From: Chitinophagaceae bacterium
GTDB lineage: Bacteria; Bacteroidota; Bacteroidia; Chitinophagales; Chitinophagaceae
Direction of reading: 5' to 3'
Assembly (NCBI GenBank): GCA_019247775.1
Contig: JAFBAN010000212.1
Span: 1 to 55,864, forward strand
Length of the DNA: 55,864 bases
In this document: positions 13,972 to 22,758 of the stretch, piece after piece
Position numbering within the stretch: position 1 is the first letter of the stretch
Layout of the letters: the number at the start of each line of letters is the position of its first letter
Made by a program: the position numbers and the translations under genes
The notes under the pieces: generated by a model
The model's database searches: none
Seen by the model: only the letters and a program-made list of their open reading frames with translations
What the model was told of the DNA's origin: nothing

Positions 13972-14922
13972 CTAACGTTGCTGCTGAAAGTTTACTATTT
14001 GTCTGTGTTGAAATGCCACCCTGCGGTTATGCGAAAGCGCCGGTTGCCATTTGGGTGAGTTCCGGATGGTCCGTATCACAATATCGTTGAAAGCCTCATC
14101 GAAAGGAACGGTAATAAAAACATCTTTTACCGCGCCTTCCTCATCTACCCTGAACCTTACCCCAACGCCTGCAAGGTCTCCGTTTACTAAAGTATAATTT
14201 GCTGGCCAGTAGAGATGATTCCCCAGGTATTTTAGCCAGCCAGCCACGCCACCTGCGAACTGAGGATCACGGTTACGTCCCGAAGTGTCCGCTACAGGAG
14301 CACCCGCTTCATCGAAATAATTAACACTTACCGGTACGCCGCCATCGTACACTTCCGAAGCGCTTAGCTTACCGTTGCGGTGGAAATATTGCCATTTGCC
14401 GATCTGGTGATTAGCGGTGTCTACCCGTCCGGCAGACGAAACATTGCCATTGTCAAACCAGCTGACCTGTACCGCGCCGAAACCGGTATAGCTGGTAGAA
14501 TCGGATACATATCCGTTGCTGTGCCATTGAAGTGAGATCCCGGTTGGTCTGCCCGATTCATCATAAACGGTGGAGTCGCTCATGAAACCGTTGGGATGGA
14601 ACGACAGCCAGGTGCCCTGCTTTTTCCCATCCTTAGAAACACCGGCAGATGATAACTGACCATTTGGGTAAAAAAAATAAAAATAGCCATTCATGATCTT
14701 CTTCGCCGAATCCAGATACAGCCCCTTCATCTGCAGGCTTTTTTTCGGGAGATAATAGTCCTGCACCACCCAGCCGGAATCGCTGTGGCGGCTGTGTCTG
14801 AAAAACCGGCCCTTGTCGGGCGTGGTCTCACGCCAGTTATGGTCAAAAAATGTTTCTTCGACCTGGCTGTTTGCAGACAGAAAGCACAAGCCCAGCATCG
14901 GAACGAGCAACCATTTCTTCAT
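13972..14922 (-). CDS. Exported MORN/YwqK-repeat protein with TonB C-terminal-like domain
   Basis: The 316-aa product has a signal peptide (MKKWLLVPMLGLCFLSANSQ). A run of MORN/YwqK-type repeats follows (FYPNGQLSSAG, FHPNGFMSDST, WHSNGYVSDST, WFDNGNVSSAG, YFHRNGKLSAS) over about residues 85-205. The C-terminal 90 residues look like a TonB-C domain (GVRFRVDEEGAVKDVFITVP, then FNDIVIRTIRNSPKWQPA). Such proteins are frequent in Bacteroidota and are thought to act in the envelope; no partner is known. It is the last gene of the leftward block, 67 nt after the second thioredoxin. Confidence 0.8.
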   Translation of the reverse strand: MKKWLLVPMLGLCFLSANSQVEETFFDHNWRETTPDKGRFFRHSRHSDSGWVVQDYYLPKKSLQMKGLYLDSAKKIMNGYFYFFYPNGQLSSAGVSKDGKKQGTWLSFHPNGFMSDSTVYDESGRPTGISLQWHSNGYVSDSTSYTGFGAVQVSWFDNGNVSSAGRVDTANHQIGKWQYFHRNGKLSASEVYDGGVPVSVNYFDEAGAPVADTSGRNRDPQFAGGVAGWLKYLGNHLYWPANYTLVNGDLAGVGVRFRVDEEGAVKDVFITVPFDEAFNDIVIRTIRNSPKWQPALSHNRRVAFQHRQIVNFQQQR

Positions 14923-14989
14923 GCAGCTAAAATAGCAACACGCGCACCAGTCTGCAAAAATTTATCCGCAGGGAAAAATAATGCTAAGA

Positions 14990-15427
14990 CTATCGCCCGT
15001 TGTCGATATATGTTTTGAGCGAAGCCACAAACCGTTCACCGCTGATGCCGGGATAACCGATCCACTGTTTCAAAGCCTGCCCGTTCTCGTCCAGCAGGAT
15101 CGTTGTGGGGAATGCACTGATATTGTAACGCCTGGCCAGTTCGTTGTTCAACTGCTGCTGCTTAGAAGAAAGCTGATTTCGCTGCTGCCGGGGAAAATCG
15201 GCGTTTACCAGCACCAGTGACTGATCGGCAAAATTCTTAAATGCGGTTGATTCAAAAATCTCCTGGTGCATGCGCATGCAGGGATTGCACCAGTCGGATC
15301 CTGAAAAATTAAGGAGGATATACCTATGCCGGGAGGCGGCTTCCTGCCGGGCTTCAGTCAGGCTTGTTTTCCAGCCGGTGAAAGAAGACAGGGTTACGAA
15401 CAGCCCGAAGGCAGCGATGGTTTTCAT
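14990..15427 (-). CDS. Exported thioredoxin-fold protein, copy 2
   Basis: The 145-aa protein has an N-terminal export signal and a thioredoxin fold with the redox motif WCNPC in LNFSGSDWCNPCMRMHQEIF, plus the cis-Pro loop around AFPTTILLDENG. It is a close paralogue of the gene at 19211-19651, with nearly identical blocks throughout. Its own -7 box TAGATTTG stands 16 nt upstream of the ATG, identical to that of copy 1. It probably acts in the periplasm on disulfides of a partner in this block, but the partner is unknown. Confidence 0.87.
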   Translation of the reverse strand: MKTIAAFGLFVTLSSFTGWKTSLTEARQEAASRHRYILLNFSGSDWCNPCMRMHQEIFESTAFKNFADQSLVLVNADFPRQQRNQLSSKQQQLNNELARRYNISAFPTTILLDENGQALKQWIGYPGISGERFVASLKTYIDNGR

Positions 15428-15443
15428 AGGGAAGGATTTAGAA

Positions 15444-15451
15444 CAAATCTA
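15444..15451 (-). promoter_or_regulatory. -7 box of thioredoxin copy 2
   Basis: On the minus strand this reads TAGATTTG, a full TAnnTTTG match, 16 nt before the start codon. A further block AACTTAACAAA/AATAAACGA (plus-strand sense, near 15486-15506) is shared with the upstream region of copy 1 (near 19713-19732). Confidence 0.55.
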
Positions 15452-15552
15452 AATGGAACAGTTCGTCCTGGAAATGACCGTGCGGAACTTAACAAATAAT
15501 AAACGATCGTTCCGAAGCGGGCGTTGGAATTCAAAAGCAAAAGAAATGCAAA

Positions 15553-16677
15553 TTACTTTCTTGCCATATCCGTTCCTGTGTCGATTCCTGCACTAACAAC
15601 GGCCAGCGGTTGGCCCGATAATACAAGTGCTTCGGCCGCTGCGTGGTTGCTGATAAATCTCTTGCCTGCCAGTGCAGCTATGGTGGCTGCCAGTTGTTTT
15701 TGAAATATCTGCCCGTTCTCCCGTAGTTCACCGGCTGCAGGTATACCGGCGCCGATCATTGCCTGCCAGGTTTCACCCGATCCTTTAACAAAAAGATTGT
15801 GTGCATACCAGGCGGTCGGCTTCCTGCCGCGGCCATGATCGGTAGTGATAATAAAGCTCGTGTTGTTCCGGTAGAACGGATCTGTTTGCACCAGGTACCA
15901 GATGTCGGAAATCATTTTGTCTATCGCTGTCAATTGCTGCAGGTACAGGTCATATTTTTTCTGGTGTGCAAATTCATCTGTCTCCCCCAGGCCGAGTACC
16001 AGCACCCTGGGATGCTCCCGTTGAATATATTCCTTTGCTGCAACGAACGTCAGCGCATCATATCGGCAGTGGTTCCTGACCTGTACGTTTTTCTGTACCT
16101 GGTTGATCACCACGCTGGCACTGTCTGCTTCTTCAACAGATTCGTAGCCGCCGTTTATCGGCAGTGAGTTTCTCGTTTCATTGAGCACATAAGGCAGAAT
16201 ATCCCAGGAACAGAAAGCGGCAACCCGGCCCCTATATTCTTCCTGGGTGTTCAGGTATTCCAGTACATTGATGTTATTGTTGGGCTTCGGACTGTTCAGC
16301 ACCGGCCGTGGATCTGCATACCCGGTAAATATCTCGTTATAACCAGGATAAGAGATCTTGTAAAAATTGCTGACGTTAACCTTATTCTGATACAAGCGGT
16401 TGCCGCTTAGCTGCCCTTTTCTGGCAATTACCTGCCAGAAAAACGGCAACAGTTTTTCCCGGCGTCGTTCGGGCGAATCGCCTCCATATACATCCTGCAG
16501 CAAACTGGTGTCGCTTACGAACCGGGGATCATGTATCAGCCCGGTATCGGCGCCGGTAAATATCTCCTGCCAGCGTACCCCGTCTATCGTAATGATGAAG
16601 ATGTTCCTCGTGCCAGGTGATTGAGCAATGAGCAGAGAGGTTGAAGAAAGGAATAGCAGCAAACAGAGTGCTTTCAT
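15553..16677 (-). CDS. Exported alkaline phosphatase-superfamily phosphodiesterase
   Basis: The 374-aa product has a signal peptide and the metal-binding layout of the nucleotide pyrophosphatase/phosphodiesterase group. There is a first Asp in IFIITIDGVRWQEIF, a nucleophile region in YKISYPGYNEIFTG, GLGETDEFAHQ for Asp and His ligands and SFIITTDHGRG for the Asp-His pair. The nucleophile is probably the Ser before Tyr-Pro-Gly. The substrate cannot be read from sequence. It is placed between DUF3570 and the second thioredoxin in a leftward block, separated by about 125-145 bp on each side, so it may have its own promoter. Confidence 0.82.
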   Translation of the reverse strand: MKALCLLLFLSSTSLLIAQSPGTRNIFIITIDGVRWQEIFTGADTGLIHDPRFVSDTSLLQDVYGGDSPERRREKLLPFFWQVIARKGQLSGNRLYQNKVNVSNFYKISYPGYNEIFTGYADPRPVLNSPKPNNNINVLEYLNTQEEYRGRVAAFCSWDILPYVLNETRNSLPINGGYESVEEADSASVVINQVQKNVQVRNHCRYDALTFVAAKEYIQREHPRVLVLGLGETDEFAHQKKYDLYLQQLTAIDKMISDIWYLVQTDPFYRNNTSFIITTDHGRGRKPTAWYAHNLFVKGSGETWQAMIGAGIPAAGELRENGQIFQKQLAATIAALAGKRFISNHAAAEALVLSGQPLAVVSAGIDTGTDMARK

Positions 16678-16822
16678 GGCTTTGCGTTTAGCAAAGCAAC
16701 ATCCTGCAGGTAAAGCGGCCGTTAGCTGTCCGTTATTTTCATGTTACTGCTGGGTTATATCCTGTTGAATTCTTTCCCGATCTATACTAAACGCAGTTTT
16801 TCGCCGTTGCAATGACCAGCCC

Positions 16823-18022
16823 TTACCTGAATCGCAGGTTAAGCGAAACAATATCCGAATTCATTCCATTTGTCCGACTGTAATGCCCATACCTCAACTC
16901 CAGCATATTGATTTTTTCAACCCCAAAAACTCCTTTTGGAGGCGTGAGACGGATGCCTGCGCCATAGAAACTGCTGCTGAAGGCTGAGAGATCATAATTG
17001 CTGGTATAATAGGTATCCGTTGTTTTATGCAACTGGTATCCCGCAAAATATTCCACTGCGGTCTGCGCATAATAACGATAGAACGGCGTGCATGAAAGGA
17101 AAGGCGAGAACTTGACAGATGTCTCCAGACTGGCAGTATGGGCGCTTAGTCCCCAGTCGTCTTTGTAGTATCTATAATAAGCCCGCAATACAAGAAAATC
17201 TCCCAAAAAATAATTCGCACGGAAGCCAACAGGTATCTTTAATCTCGAAGCCGGCAGGTTCTCAACTTTTTCAGTGCCGTTCGTGAAATACACACGGTGA
17301 AAAGGCAGGCCCAGGTAACCGTCCTGGTGGATCAGGTCTAACAGGAAAGCCAACTGCAGCCGCTGGTTTACGATCTGCGAATAGGACAATGATGCACCAA
17401 AAGTATTTCTCGCCGCCGAACCATACTCATCGCCGCGCTGGGCCTGATTGCCTGTTCGTAGTTCGGTGGGGTACACCAGCTTTACATTGTCGAGATAACC
17501 AAAAAGCTTTCCGCTGAATTCGCCGCTGCGGTTCCTGGTTTTCTGCGCGAAATTGATAGTACCACCCAGCGAAAAATAGTCGAACTCATAAGAAGTGGAC
17601 AGGCCGCCACCGAAACTGCTGCCTTTCTGTTCGTTCTCGATGGTGAGATTAGCTGAAGGATAAAAACGGGTATCGGCATGTGAAGCGGATGAATTTGCTT
17701 TCAGGTCTACCAGGTCTGAAGAAGCGGAAGTATAATGGTCGATACCCAGCTCGAAATCATAAGTATGTTTCCGGTTCTTCTTATCCCAGCGATGCAGTTT
17801 CAGCTCGAAGGTATTGGAGAAGTCATTGAGCTTTTCGGTACCAATACCACCTGTTACGGCGGAATTATTTCCATGCTGGGAATAGTAACTGGATACGAAA
17901 TTGGCTTCTTCTAATTCCAGTTTGCGTGGCTTGTATGCCGTATCCGGGAGCTTCTGTGTCTGCGAAAAAGCAGCCAGTATGCCAAGATATAGTCCGATCA
18001 CGGACAGGGATAATCTCTTCAT
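16823..18022 (-). CDS. DUF3570 outer-membrane beta-barrel protein
   Basis: The 399-aa product has a signal peptide (ending AAFSQ) and then a strand-rich sequence typical of a barrel, with alternating aromatic strands and a C-terminal Phe/Arg end (SDIVSLNLRFR). Family-specific parts are KLHRWDKKNRKHTYDFELGI, GLPFHRVYFTNG, LPASRLKIPVGFRANYFL and LRAYYRYYKDDWGLSAHT. DUF3570 has no assigned function, but it recurs with DUF4266, ApbE and thioredoxin as here. It follows the DUF4266 gene by 21 nt. Confidence 0.9.
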   Translation of the reverse strand: MKRLSLSVIGLYLGILAAFSQTQKLPDTAYKPRKLELEEANFVSSYYSQHGNNSAVTGGIGTEKLNDFSNTFELKLHRWDKKNRKHTYDFELGIDHYTSASSDLVDLKANSSASHADTRFYPSANLTIENEQKGSSFGGGLSTSYEFDYFSLGGTINFAQKTRNRSGEFSGKLFGYLDNVKLVYPTELRTGNQAQRGDEYGSAARNTFGASLSYSQIVNQRLQLAFLLDLIHQDGYLGLPFHRVYFTNGTEKVENLPASRLKIPVGFRANYFLGDFLVLRAYYRYYKDDWGLSAHTASLETSVKFSPFLSCTPFYRYYAQTAVEYFAGYQLHKTTDTYYTSNYDLSAFSSSFYGAGIRLTPPKGVFGVEKINMLELRYGHYSRTNGMNSDIVSLNLRFR

Positions 18023-18043
18023 GTTTCAATTCGGGATTAATGA

Positions 18044-18274
18044 TCAGTTACAGCCGCAGCCACCGCCGCTTTTACCGGCATTGGCGCCGGATGCACCTTC
18101 ACGATAAGACTGAAAACTCAGTTCCGTCTTTTCCACTTTGCGATTTCCCAATGCCATTTCGGCATCATTCAGTTTGTTTTTCTGGTATTCCTTCACCGTG
18201 GTACAGGAACTTGCAGATGCGGCGGCAATGCCAATAAAGGCAAGCGCGCTTAATGTTTTGATCCTTGGTTTCAT
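18044..18274 (-). CDS. DUF4266 lipoprotein with Gly/Cys-rich tail
   Basis: The 76-aa product is a lipoprotein with lipobox ending at C24 (ASASSC), then a conserved charged helix (VKEYQKNKLNDAEMALG) and a C-terminal tail SYREGASGANAGKSGGGCGCN. The CGCN end is typical of DUF4266. The start overlaps the end of apbE by 4 nt, so the pair is translationally coupled. The tail has small residues and two cysteines, so it is a reasonable site for modification by ApbE (FMN) or for metal or disulfide chemistry with the thioredoxin. None of this is demonstrated. Confidence 0.88.
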   Translation of the reverse strand: MKPRIKTLSALAFIGIAAASASSCTTVKEYQKNKLNDAEMALGNRKVEKTELSFQSYREGASGANAGKSGGGCGCN

Positions 18275-19224
18275 TGCAGATGAATGTTTTTGGATGTGTA
18301 CACTCTGTTATCATCGTCGATGATCACGCAGCCTATGCCGTTGATCTGGTTGATCATATCCAGCCCTGCTTTAATGCCCATCACGGTTACCGGCGTGGCC
18401 ATTGCATCGGAGATCTCCGCATCCGGACTGATGATGGTGACGCTTTTGATGCCGGTTACCGGTAAACCTGTTTTCGGATCGATGGTATGCGAATATTTTT
18501 TCCCGCCGATCATCACGAATTTTTCATAATTGCCTGAAGTGGCCACCGACATATCGGTAATATTCAGGTAGGAAAATGGCTGACCCGCCGCATCAGGGTC
18601 CGCAATACCGATGGTCCAGGGTTGCCCGTCCGGCTGCGTTCCCCAGGCCGCGAGGTCGCCGGAAGCATTGACGATGCCGCTGGTTACTCCCTGTTGCAGC
18701 AAGATCTTCTTGGCCTGTTCAGCCGCATAGCCCTTGCCGATACCGCCAAAGCCAATACGCATGCCGCGCTCTTTTAAGAAGACCGTGCAACGTTTTTCAT
18801 CCAGTATCACGTTCCGGTAATTGATCAGGCACACCATTTGTCGCGCCGTGAGCCGGTCCGGTAACGCTGTCATGGTACGGTCGAAATTCCAGAGTTTTTT
18901 ATCGATAGAACCGTAACTGATATCGAAAGCGCCCTGTGTCAATTTGGAGATCTTCAGTGAGCGCGCGATCAGGTCCAGCACTTCCCGGTTCACTTTTACC
19001 GGGGCGATGCCGGCCATATTGTTGATCTGATTGGTCTGGCTGGATGGATCGAATGTGGTGAGCAGTTGCTCGATACGCTTCACCTCGGCTATGGCAAGAC
19101 CGATCTTTTCGGCCGCCCAACCGGCATCATCGCTCACTACGCTGAATTCGAACCGGTTTCCCATCAGTTTCAGCGACTGGCGATGAATCAGGACTTTTGT
19201 TTCCGTCAACTTATCTTCCGCCAT
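18271..19224 (-). CDS. apbE: FAD:protein FMN transferase (ApbE family)
   Basis: The 317-aa protein is ApbE, which attaches FMN covalently to Thr/Ser of exported proteins. The conserved parts are KLMGNRFEFSV near the start, TTFDPSSQTNQIN, GAFDISYGS, IGFGGIGKGYAAEQAK, GIVNASGDLAAWG, ATSGNYEKF and YSHTIDPKTGLPV. No signal peptide or lipobox is visible, which is unusual because many ApbE proteins are periplasmic; an N-terminal part may be lost or the start misplaced. The ATG lies 14 nt inside the thioredoxin gene and the 3' end overlaps DUF4266. The likely flavinylation target is within this block. Confidence 0.93.
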   Translation of the reverse strand: MAEDKLTETKVLIHRQSLKLMGNRFEFSVVSDDAGWAAEKIGLAIAEVKRIEQLLTTFDPSSQTNQINNMAGIAPVKVNREVLDLIARSLKISKLTQGAFDISYGSIDKKLWNFDRTMTALPDRLTARQMVCLINYRNVILDEKRCTVFLKERGMRIGFGGIGKGYAAEQAKKILLQQGVTSGIVNASGDLAAWGTQPDGQPWTIGIADPDAAGQPFSYLNITDMSVATSGNYEKFVMIGGKKYSHTIDPKTGLPVTGIKSVTIISPDAEISDAMATPVTVMGIKAGLDMINQINGIGCVIIDDDNRVYTSKNIHLQ

Positions 19225-19651
19225 CAGTAACCGCTTTAACAGCCGCGATGAAACGATCGGCGCTGATGCCCGGATTGCCCTCCCATTGCTTCAGAACTTT
19301 CCCATTCTCATCGAGCAGAACGGTAAGAGGAAATACGCCGGTATTATCATAGCGATCGGCCAGGGCTTCATTTTCCTGCTGCTGTTGCCGCGATAACTGG
19401 TTCTTTTTCTGACGCGGAAAATCGGCATTCACCAATACCAGCGATTGTTCGGCAAAAGTTTGGAAAGCGGGATTCTCAAAAATTTCACGGTGCATCTGCA
19501 TGCAGGGAACACACCAGTCGGATCCTGAAAAATTCAGCAGGATGTATTTGTGCCGGGTGGCAGCTTCCTGCCGGGCCTCGGTCATATTCGTTTTCCATCC
19601 TGTAAAAGAGGAAAGGCCTGCCAGCAGGCATAAAGCGGCGATGGTTCTCAT
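19211..19651 (-). CDS. Exported thioredoxin-fold protein, copy 1
   Basis: The 146-aa protein starts with an export signal (MRTIAALCLLAGLSSFTG) and has the redox motif WCVPC in NFSGSDWCVPCMQMH and a GVFPLTVLLDENG cis-Pro region. It is the first gene of the leftward block and overlaps apbE by 14 nt, which implies co-translation. The paralogue at 14990-15427 shares most residues. It probably keeps cysteines of an exported partner reduced; DUF4266, with its CGCN tail, is the nearest candidate. Confidence 0.88.
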   Translation of the reverse strand: MRTIAALCLLAGLSSFTGWKTNMTEARQEAATRHKYILLNFSGSDWCVPCMQMHREIFENPAFQTFAEQSLVLVNADFPRQKKNQLSRQQQQENEALADRYDNTGVFPLTVLLDENGKVLKQWEGNPGISADRFIAAVKAVTDGGR

Positions 19652-19668
19652 GTGAATATCGATTTACG

Positions 19669-19676
19669 CAAATCTA
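19669..19676 (-). promoter_or_regulatory. -7 box of the thioredoxin-apbE-DUF4266-DUF3570 block
   Basis: Read on the minus strand this is TAGATTTG, a full consensus match, 17 nt before the ATG at 19651. The same word and nearly the same spacing precede thioredoxin copy 2. Confidence 0.55.
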
Positions 19677-19792
19677 CCTTTAATGTGCCCGCCCATAAAG
19701 GAAGCGGGTTCAACTTAACAAAAAATAAACGAGCACTGTTCTTCTCACAGACCTATGGGAATAAGCAGTTGTTATTAAACAGCAATTAAAGA

Positions 19793-19827
19793 TTTGCAAA
19801 AGAAATGCTAAGGAGCGTTTATCTTTA
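19793..19827 (+). promoter_or_regulatory. Promoter of the first APC permease gene
   Basis: TTTG at 19793-19796 and TATCTTTA at 19820-19827 (seven of eight consensus positions) are 23 nt apart, and the start codon follows 15 nt later. Confidence 0.45.
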
Positions 19828-19842
19828 AGGCAACTGCTGCTT

Positions 19843-21255
19843 ATGCCCGGCTTTCAACGGACTTTATCTCTTCAATCGACCATTGCTATTGTAGTGGGAG
19901 GTGTTATCGGATCGGGCATTTTTATGAAGCCCGCGCTGATGGCTTCCCAGCTGGGATCGCCATTGCTGCTGCTGAGTGTATGGCTGCTGGGGGGTATCAT
20001 TATCCTTTTCGGGGCGCTATCGAATGCGGAACTGGCGGCCATGTTCCCCGAAACAGGGGGGCAATTTATTTTTTTCCAGAAAATATATGGAGAGGGGTTC
20101 GCTTTTCTTTATGGCTGGGCGTCCTTCGCCGTGTTCAATACTGGCGGAAATGCTTCCATTGCCTACATCTGCTCGCAGTACACGAACTATTTTGTTCATC
20201 TTCCAAGGCTGGATGCCGTTACAGAACACGCCCTCCGGCTGCATATCCCGTTCATCGGCGATATTTTTCCACTGGAAAACCTGGGCGTTAAACTGTTGAC
20301 GATCGGCATCATCCTCTTACTCAGTTTTATCAATTACCGCAGCGTGCGAAACAGCGCTGCAGTGCAACGTGTTCTGACTTTACTCAAGATCATCGCTATC
20401 GTGCTGGTGATCGGTGGACTGATCGGATCAGGGAAAGGACGCTGGCATCATCTTGTTCAAAATGCAGCAGCGGCGCCGCAGGGCTGGAGCCTGGTGGGTG
20501 CTTATGTGGCTGCCATCGCCGGCGCATTCTGGGCTTATGACGGCTGGAACAATATCGGTTTTGTAGCCGGCGAAGTACAACAGCCGCAAAAAAATATTCC
20601 GCGGAGTCTTTTTTTTGGACTCAGTTTCTGTATCCTGGTCTATGCCTGTATTAACCTGGCATATGTTTATGTATTGCCTATAGACAGGTTATCCGCTTCT
20701 TCGTTTGTTGCATCGGATGCAGCCAGTGTTGCCTGGGGCGCTGTGGGCGGAAGTGTTATCACCCTTATTGTTATTTTCTCCACTTTCGGCACCACTAATG
20801 CAAACGTGCTGGCTACGGCGAGGGTAACTTTTGCGCTTGGCGAGGAAAACCGCTGGTTCCGCTGGGCGGGAAGGGTGCAGCCGAAATACGATACCCCGGG
20901 AAATGCACTCTGGCTAAATGCAGCCTGGTCTATCCTGCTTATCCTCAGCGGCTCTTTCGATATGCTTACCGATATGCTGATCTTCGTGAGCTTTTTCTTC
21001 TATGGTATGAGCGCATTGGGCGTATTGATCCTCCGGCGCCGCATGCCGAAGGCTGAAAGACCGTATAAAGTTTGGGGCTATCCCTTTGTTCCGTCTGCCT
21101 TTGTCATCTTCACCGGGTTTTTCCTGGGTTATACATTGTTCAATGATATCGGCGCTTATCTCAGCGGAGCATCGCCTGTGATCAATGCACTGCTGGGCGC
21201 GCTGATCACCTGTATCGGTATTCCGGTCTATTTTCTCTCCAGGAAAACAAAATAG
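19843..21255 (+). CDS. APC-superfamily amino acid permease
   Basis: The 470-aa protein has about twelve hydrophobic segments. It carries the APC/LAT signature GGVIGSGIFMKPALMASQLG in the first helix, the helix-3 area LYGWASFAVFNTGGNAS and GAFWAYDGWNNIGFVAGEV in helix 6. It most resembles the L-type amino acid exchanger branch of inner-membrane permeases; the substrate cannot be read. A 44-nt gap to the kinase/RapZ gene suggests possible co-transcription with the amino-sugar genes downstream. Confidence 0.9.
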   Translation: MPGFQRTLSLQSTIAIVVGGVIGSGIFMKPALMASQLGSPLLLLSVWLLGGIIILFGALSNAELAAMFPETGGQFIFFQKIYGEGFAFLYGWASFAVFNTGGNASIAYICSQYTNYFVHLPRLDAVTEHALRLHIPFIGDIFPLENLGVKLLTIGIILLLSFINYRSVRNSAAVQRVLTLLKIIAIVLVIGGLIGSGKGRWHHLVQNAAAAPQGWSLVGAYVAAIAGAFWAYDGWNNIGFVAGEVQQPQKNIPRSLFFGLSFCILVYACINLAYVYVLPIDRLSASSFVASDAASVAWGAVGGSVITLIVIFSTFGTTNANVLATARVTFALGEENRWFRWAGRVQPKYDTPGNALWLNAAWSILLILSGSFDMLTDMLIFVSFFFYGMSALGVLILRRRMPKAERPYKVWGYPFVPSAFVIFTGFFLGYTLFNDIGAYLSGASPVINALLGALITCIGIPVYFLSRKTK

Positions 21256-21299
21256 AATCTGCTTTCGGCAATGACTTATTTTCGCAGCAAACGGGTTAT

Positions 21300-22757
21300 A
21301 TGGAAGCAGTGATAGAAGCCATAGCGGTATTATTTGCATCGATCAGGGGTACCCGGCCAGACAGGATCGAAAAACTGCCCCGGAGTGGAAGCGACCGGAT
21401 CTATTTCAGGCTCTATTCCGGCCAGGAGAGCTTTATCGCCACATACAATCTCAACAAAAAAGAGACCCGCACTTTTATTTATTTCAGCCGCCATTTCATC
21501 AATGCAGGTCTGCCCGTGCCGGCTATCCTGGCGGTGAATGAGGAAGATACGATCTATATCCAGCAGGATCTCGGAACCGAATCCTTGTTAAATGAACTGG
21601 AAAAGCATGGCCATGGAGATCGCGCCTACCGCCTCTTTCAGCAAAGCCTGGCTGAGCTGGCGCGGGTGCAGATACTCGGCCATAAAGACCTGAACTACGA
21701 CTGGTGTCTTACCGCCAGGGAATTTGGAAAGCAGGCCATCCTGAGCGATCTGCTGTATTTCAAATATTATTTTCTCGATACCCTGCAACTGCCTTACGAC
21801 AAACAGGCCATGCTCGATGATTTCGATGCACTCAGCACTTACCTGACCCGCACCGAGTATAAATATTTCATGTTCCGCGATTTTCAGAGCAGGAATATCA
21901 TCGTCAAAAATGAAACGGTGCACTTTATCGATTACCAGGGTGGGATGAAAGGCGCTTTGCAGTATGATGTGGCATCCCTGCTATGGCAGGCGAAAGCCGA
22001 CCTGAGCGAGGAATGGAAGGATTCGCTGCTGGAGTATTATATGGACCGGGTGGAAGAGATACTCGGTCATTCGATCGACCGCATCACTTTTGTGAGCCAG
22101 TACAACGGTTATGTGCTGATCAGGCTGATGCAGGTAATGGGCGCGTACGGCTTCCGCGGACTGTTCGAACGAAAAGCGCATTTCCTGGCCAGTATTCCAC
22201 TGGCCTTGCGTAACCTTAAATTCTTTATCGATCATAAACGGATCGGTATTATCACACCCGAGTTCGATCGCGTGCTGCGGCTGGTAGTGGCGGATGAAAT
22301 GATCCAGCGTTTCGAACCCCCGCAGGCAAATGAATCCACGCCGCTGGTAGTGCAGGTCAATAGTTTCAGTTACAAGAAAGGGATCCCGGCCGATCCGGGC
22401 GAGAATGGCGGAGGCTTTGTGTTCGATATGCGGGGCATACTCAACCCGGGACGTTTCGACGAATACAAAACCCTGAGCGGGAAAGATAAATCGGTGCAGG
22501 ACTTCCTCGAGCAGCGAACCCGGATGAATGAATTCCTGAACAGCGTCTGGGACCTGGTTGATATCACCATCGAGGATTACCTCAAACGCGGGTTCAGCAA
22601 ACTGATGATCAATTTTGGCTGCACGGGCGGCCAGCATCGAAGCGTGTATGCCGCCGAGCAAACCGCCCGGCACCTGCGAAACAAATACAAACTGAAAGTG
22701 GAGCTTAACCATACCAACAGCGACAACTGGCTCCGGTCATTACCCGCAGATAAATAG
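21300..22757 (+). CDS. AmgK-like sugar kinase fused to RapZ C-terminal domain
   Basis: The 485-aa protein joins two known domains. Residues 1-330 are an aminoglycoside-phosphotransferase-type kinase, with the catalytic loop MFRDFQSRNIIV and the metal-binding HFIDYQGGMKG. It resembles AmgK, which phosphorylates MurNAc/GlcNAc at C1 in peptidoglycan recycling. Residues of about 350-485 match the C-terminal half of RapZ (FSYKKGIP, FDMRGILNPGR, the signature NFGCTGGQHRSVY), the part of E. coli RapZ that binds GlmY/GlmZ RNA and senses glucosamine-6-phosphate. The RapZ N-terminal P-loop domain is absent and seems replaced by the kinase. The next gene, one base away, is a MurU-like nucleotidyltransferase. 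Confidence 0.88.
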   Translation: MEAVIEAIAVLFASIRGTRPDRIEKLPRSGSDRIYFRLYSGQESFIATYNLNKKETRTFIYFSRHFINAGLPVPAILAVNEEDTIYIQQDLGTESLLNELEKHGHGDRAYRLFQQSLAELARVQILGHKDLNYDWCLTAREFGKQAILSDLLYFKYYFLDTLQLPYDKQAMLDDFDALSTYLTRTEYKYFMFRDFQSRNIIVKNETVHFIDYQGGMKGALQYDVASLLWQAKADLSEEWKDSLLEYYMDRVEEILGHSIDRITFVSQYNGYVLIRLMQVMGAYGFRGLFERKAHFLASIPLALRNLKFFIDHKRIGIITPEFDRVLRLVVADEMIQRFEPPQANESTPLVVQVNSFSYKKGIPADPGENGGGFVFDMRGILNPGRFDEYKTLSGKDKSVQDFLEQRTRMNEFLNSVWDLVDITIEDYLKRGFSKLMINFGCTGGQHRSVYAAEQTARHLRNKYKLKVELNHTNSDNWLRSLPADK

Positions 22758-22758
22758 C

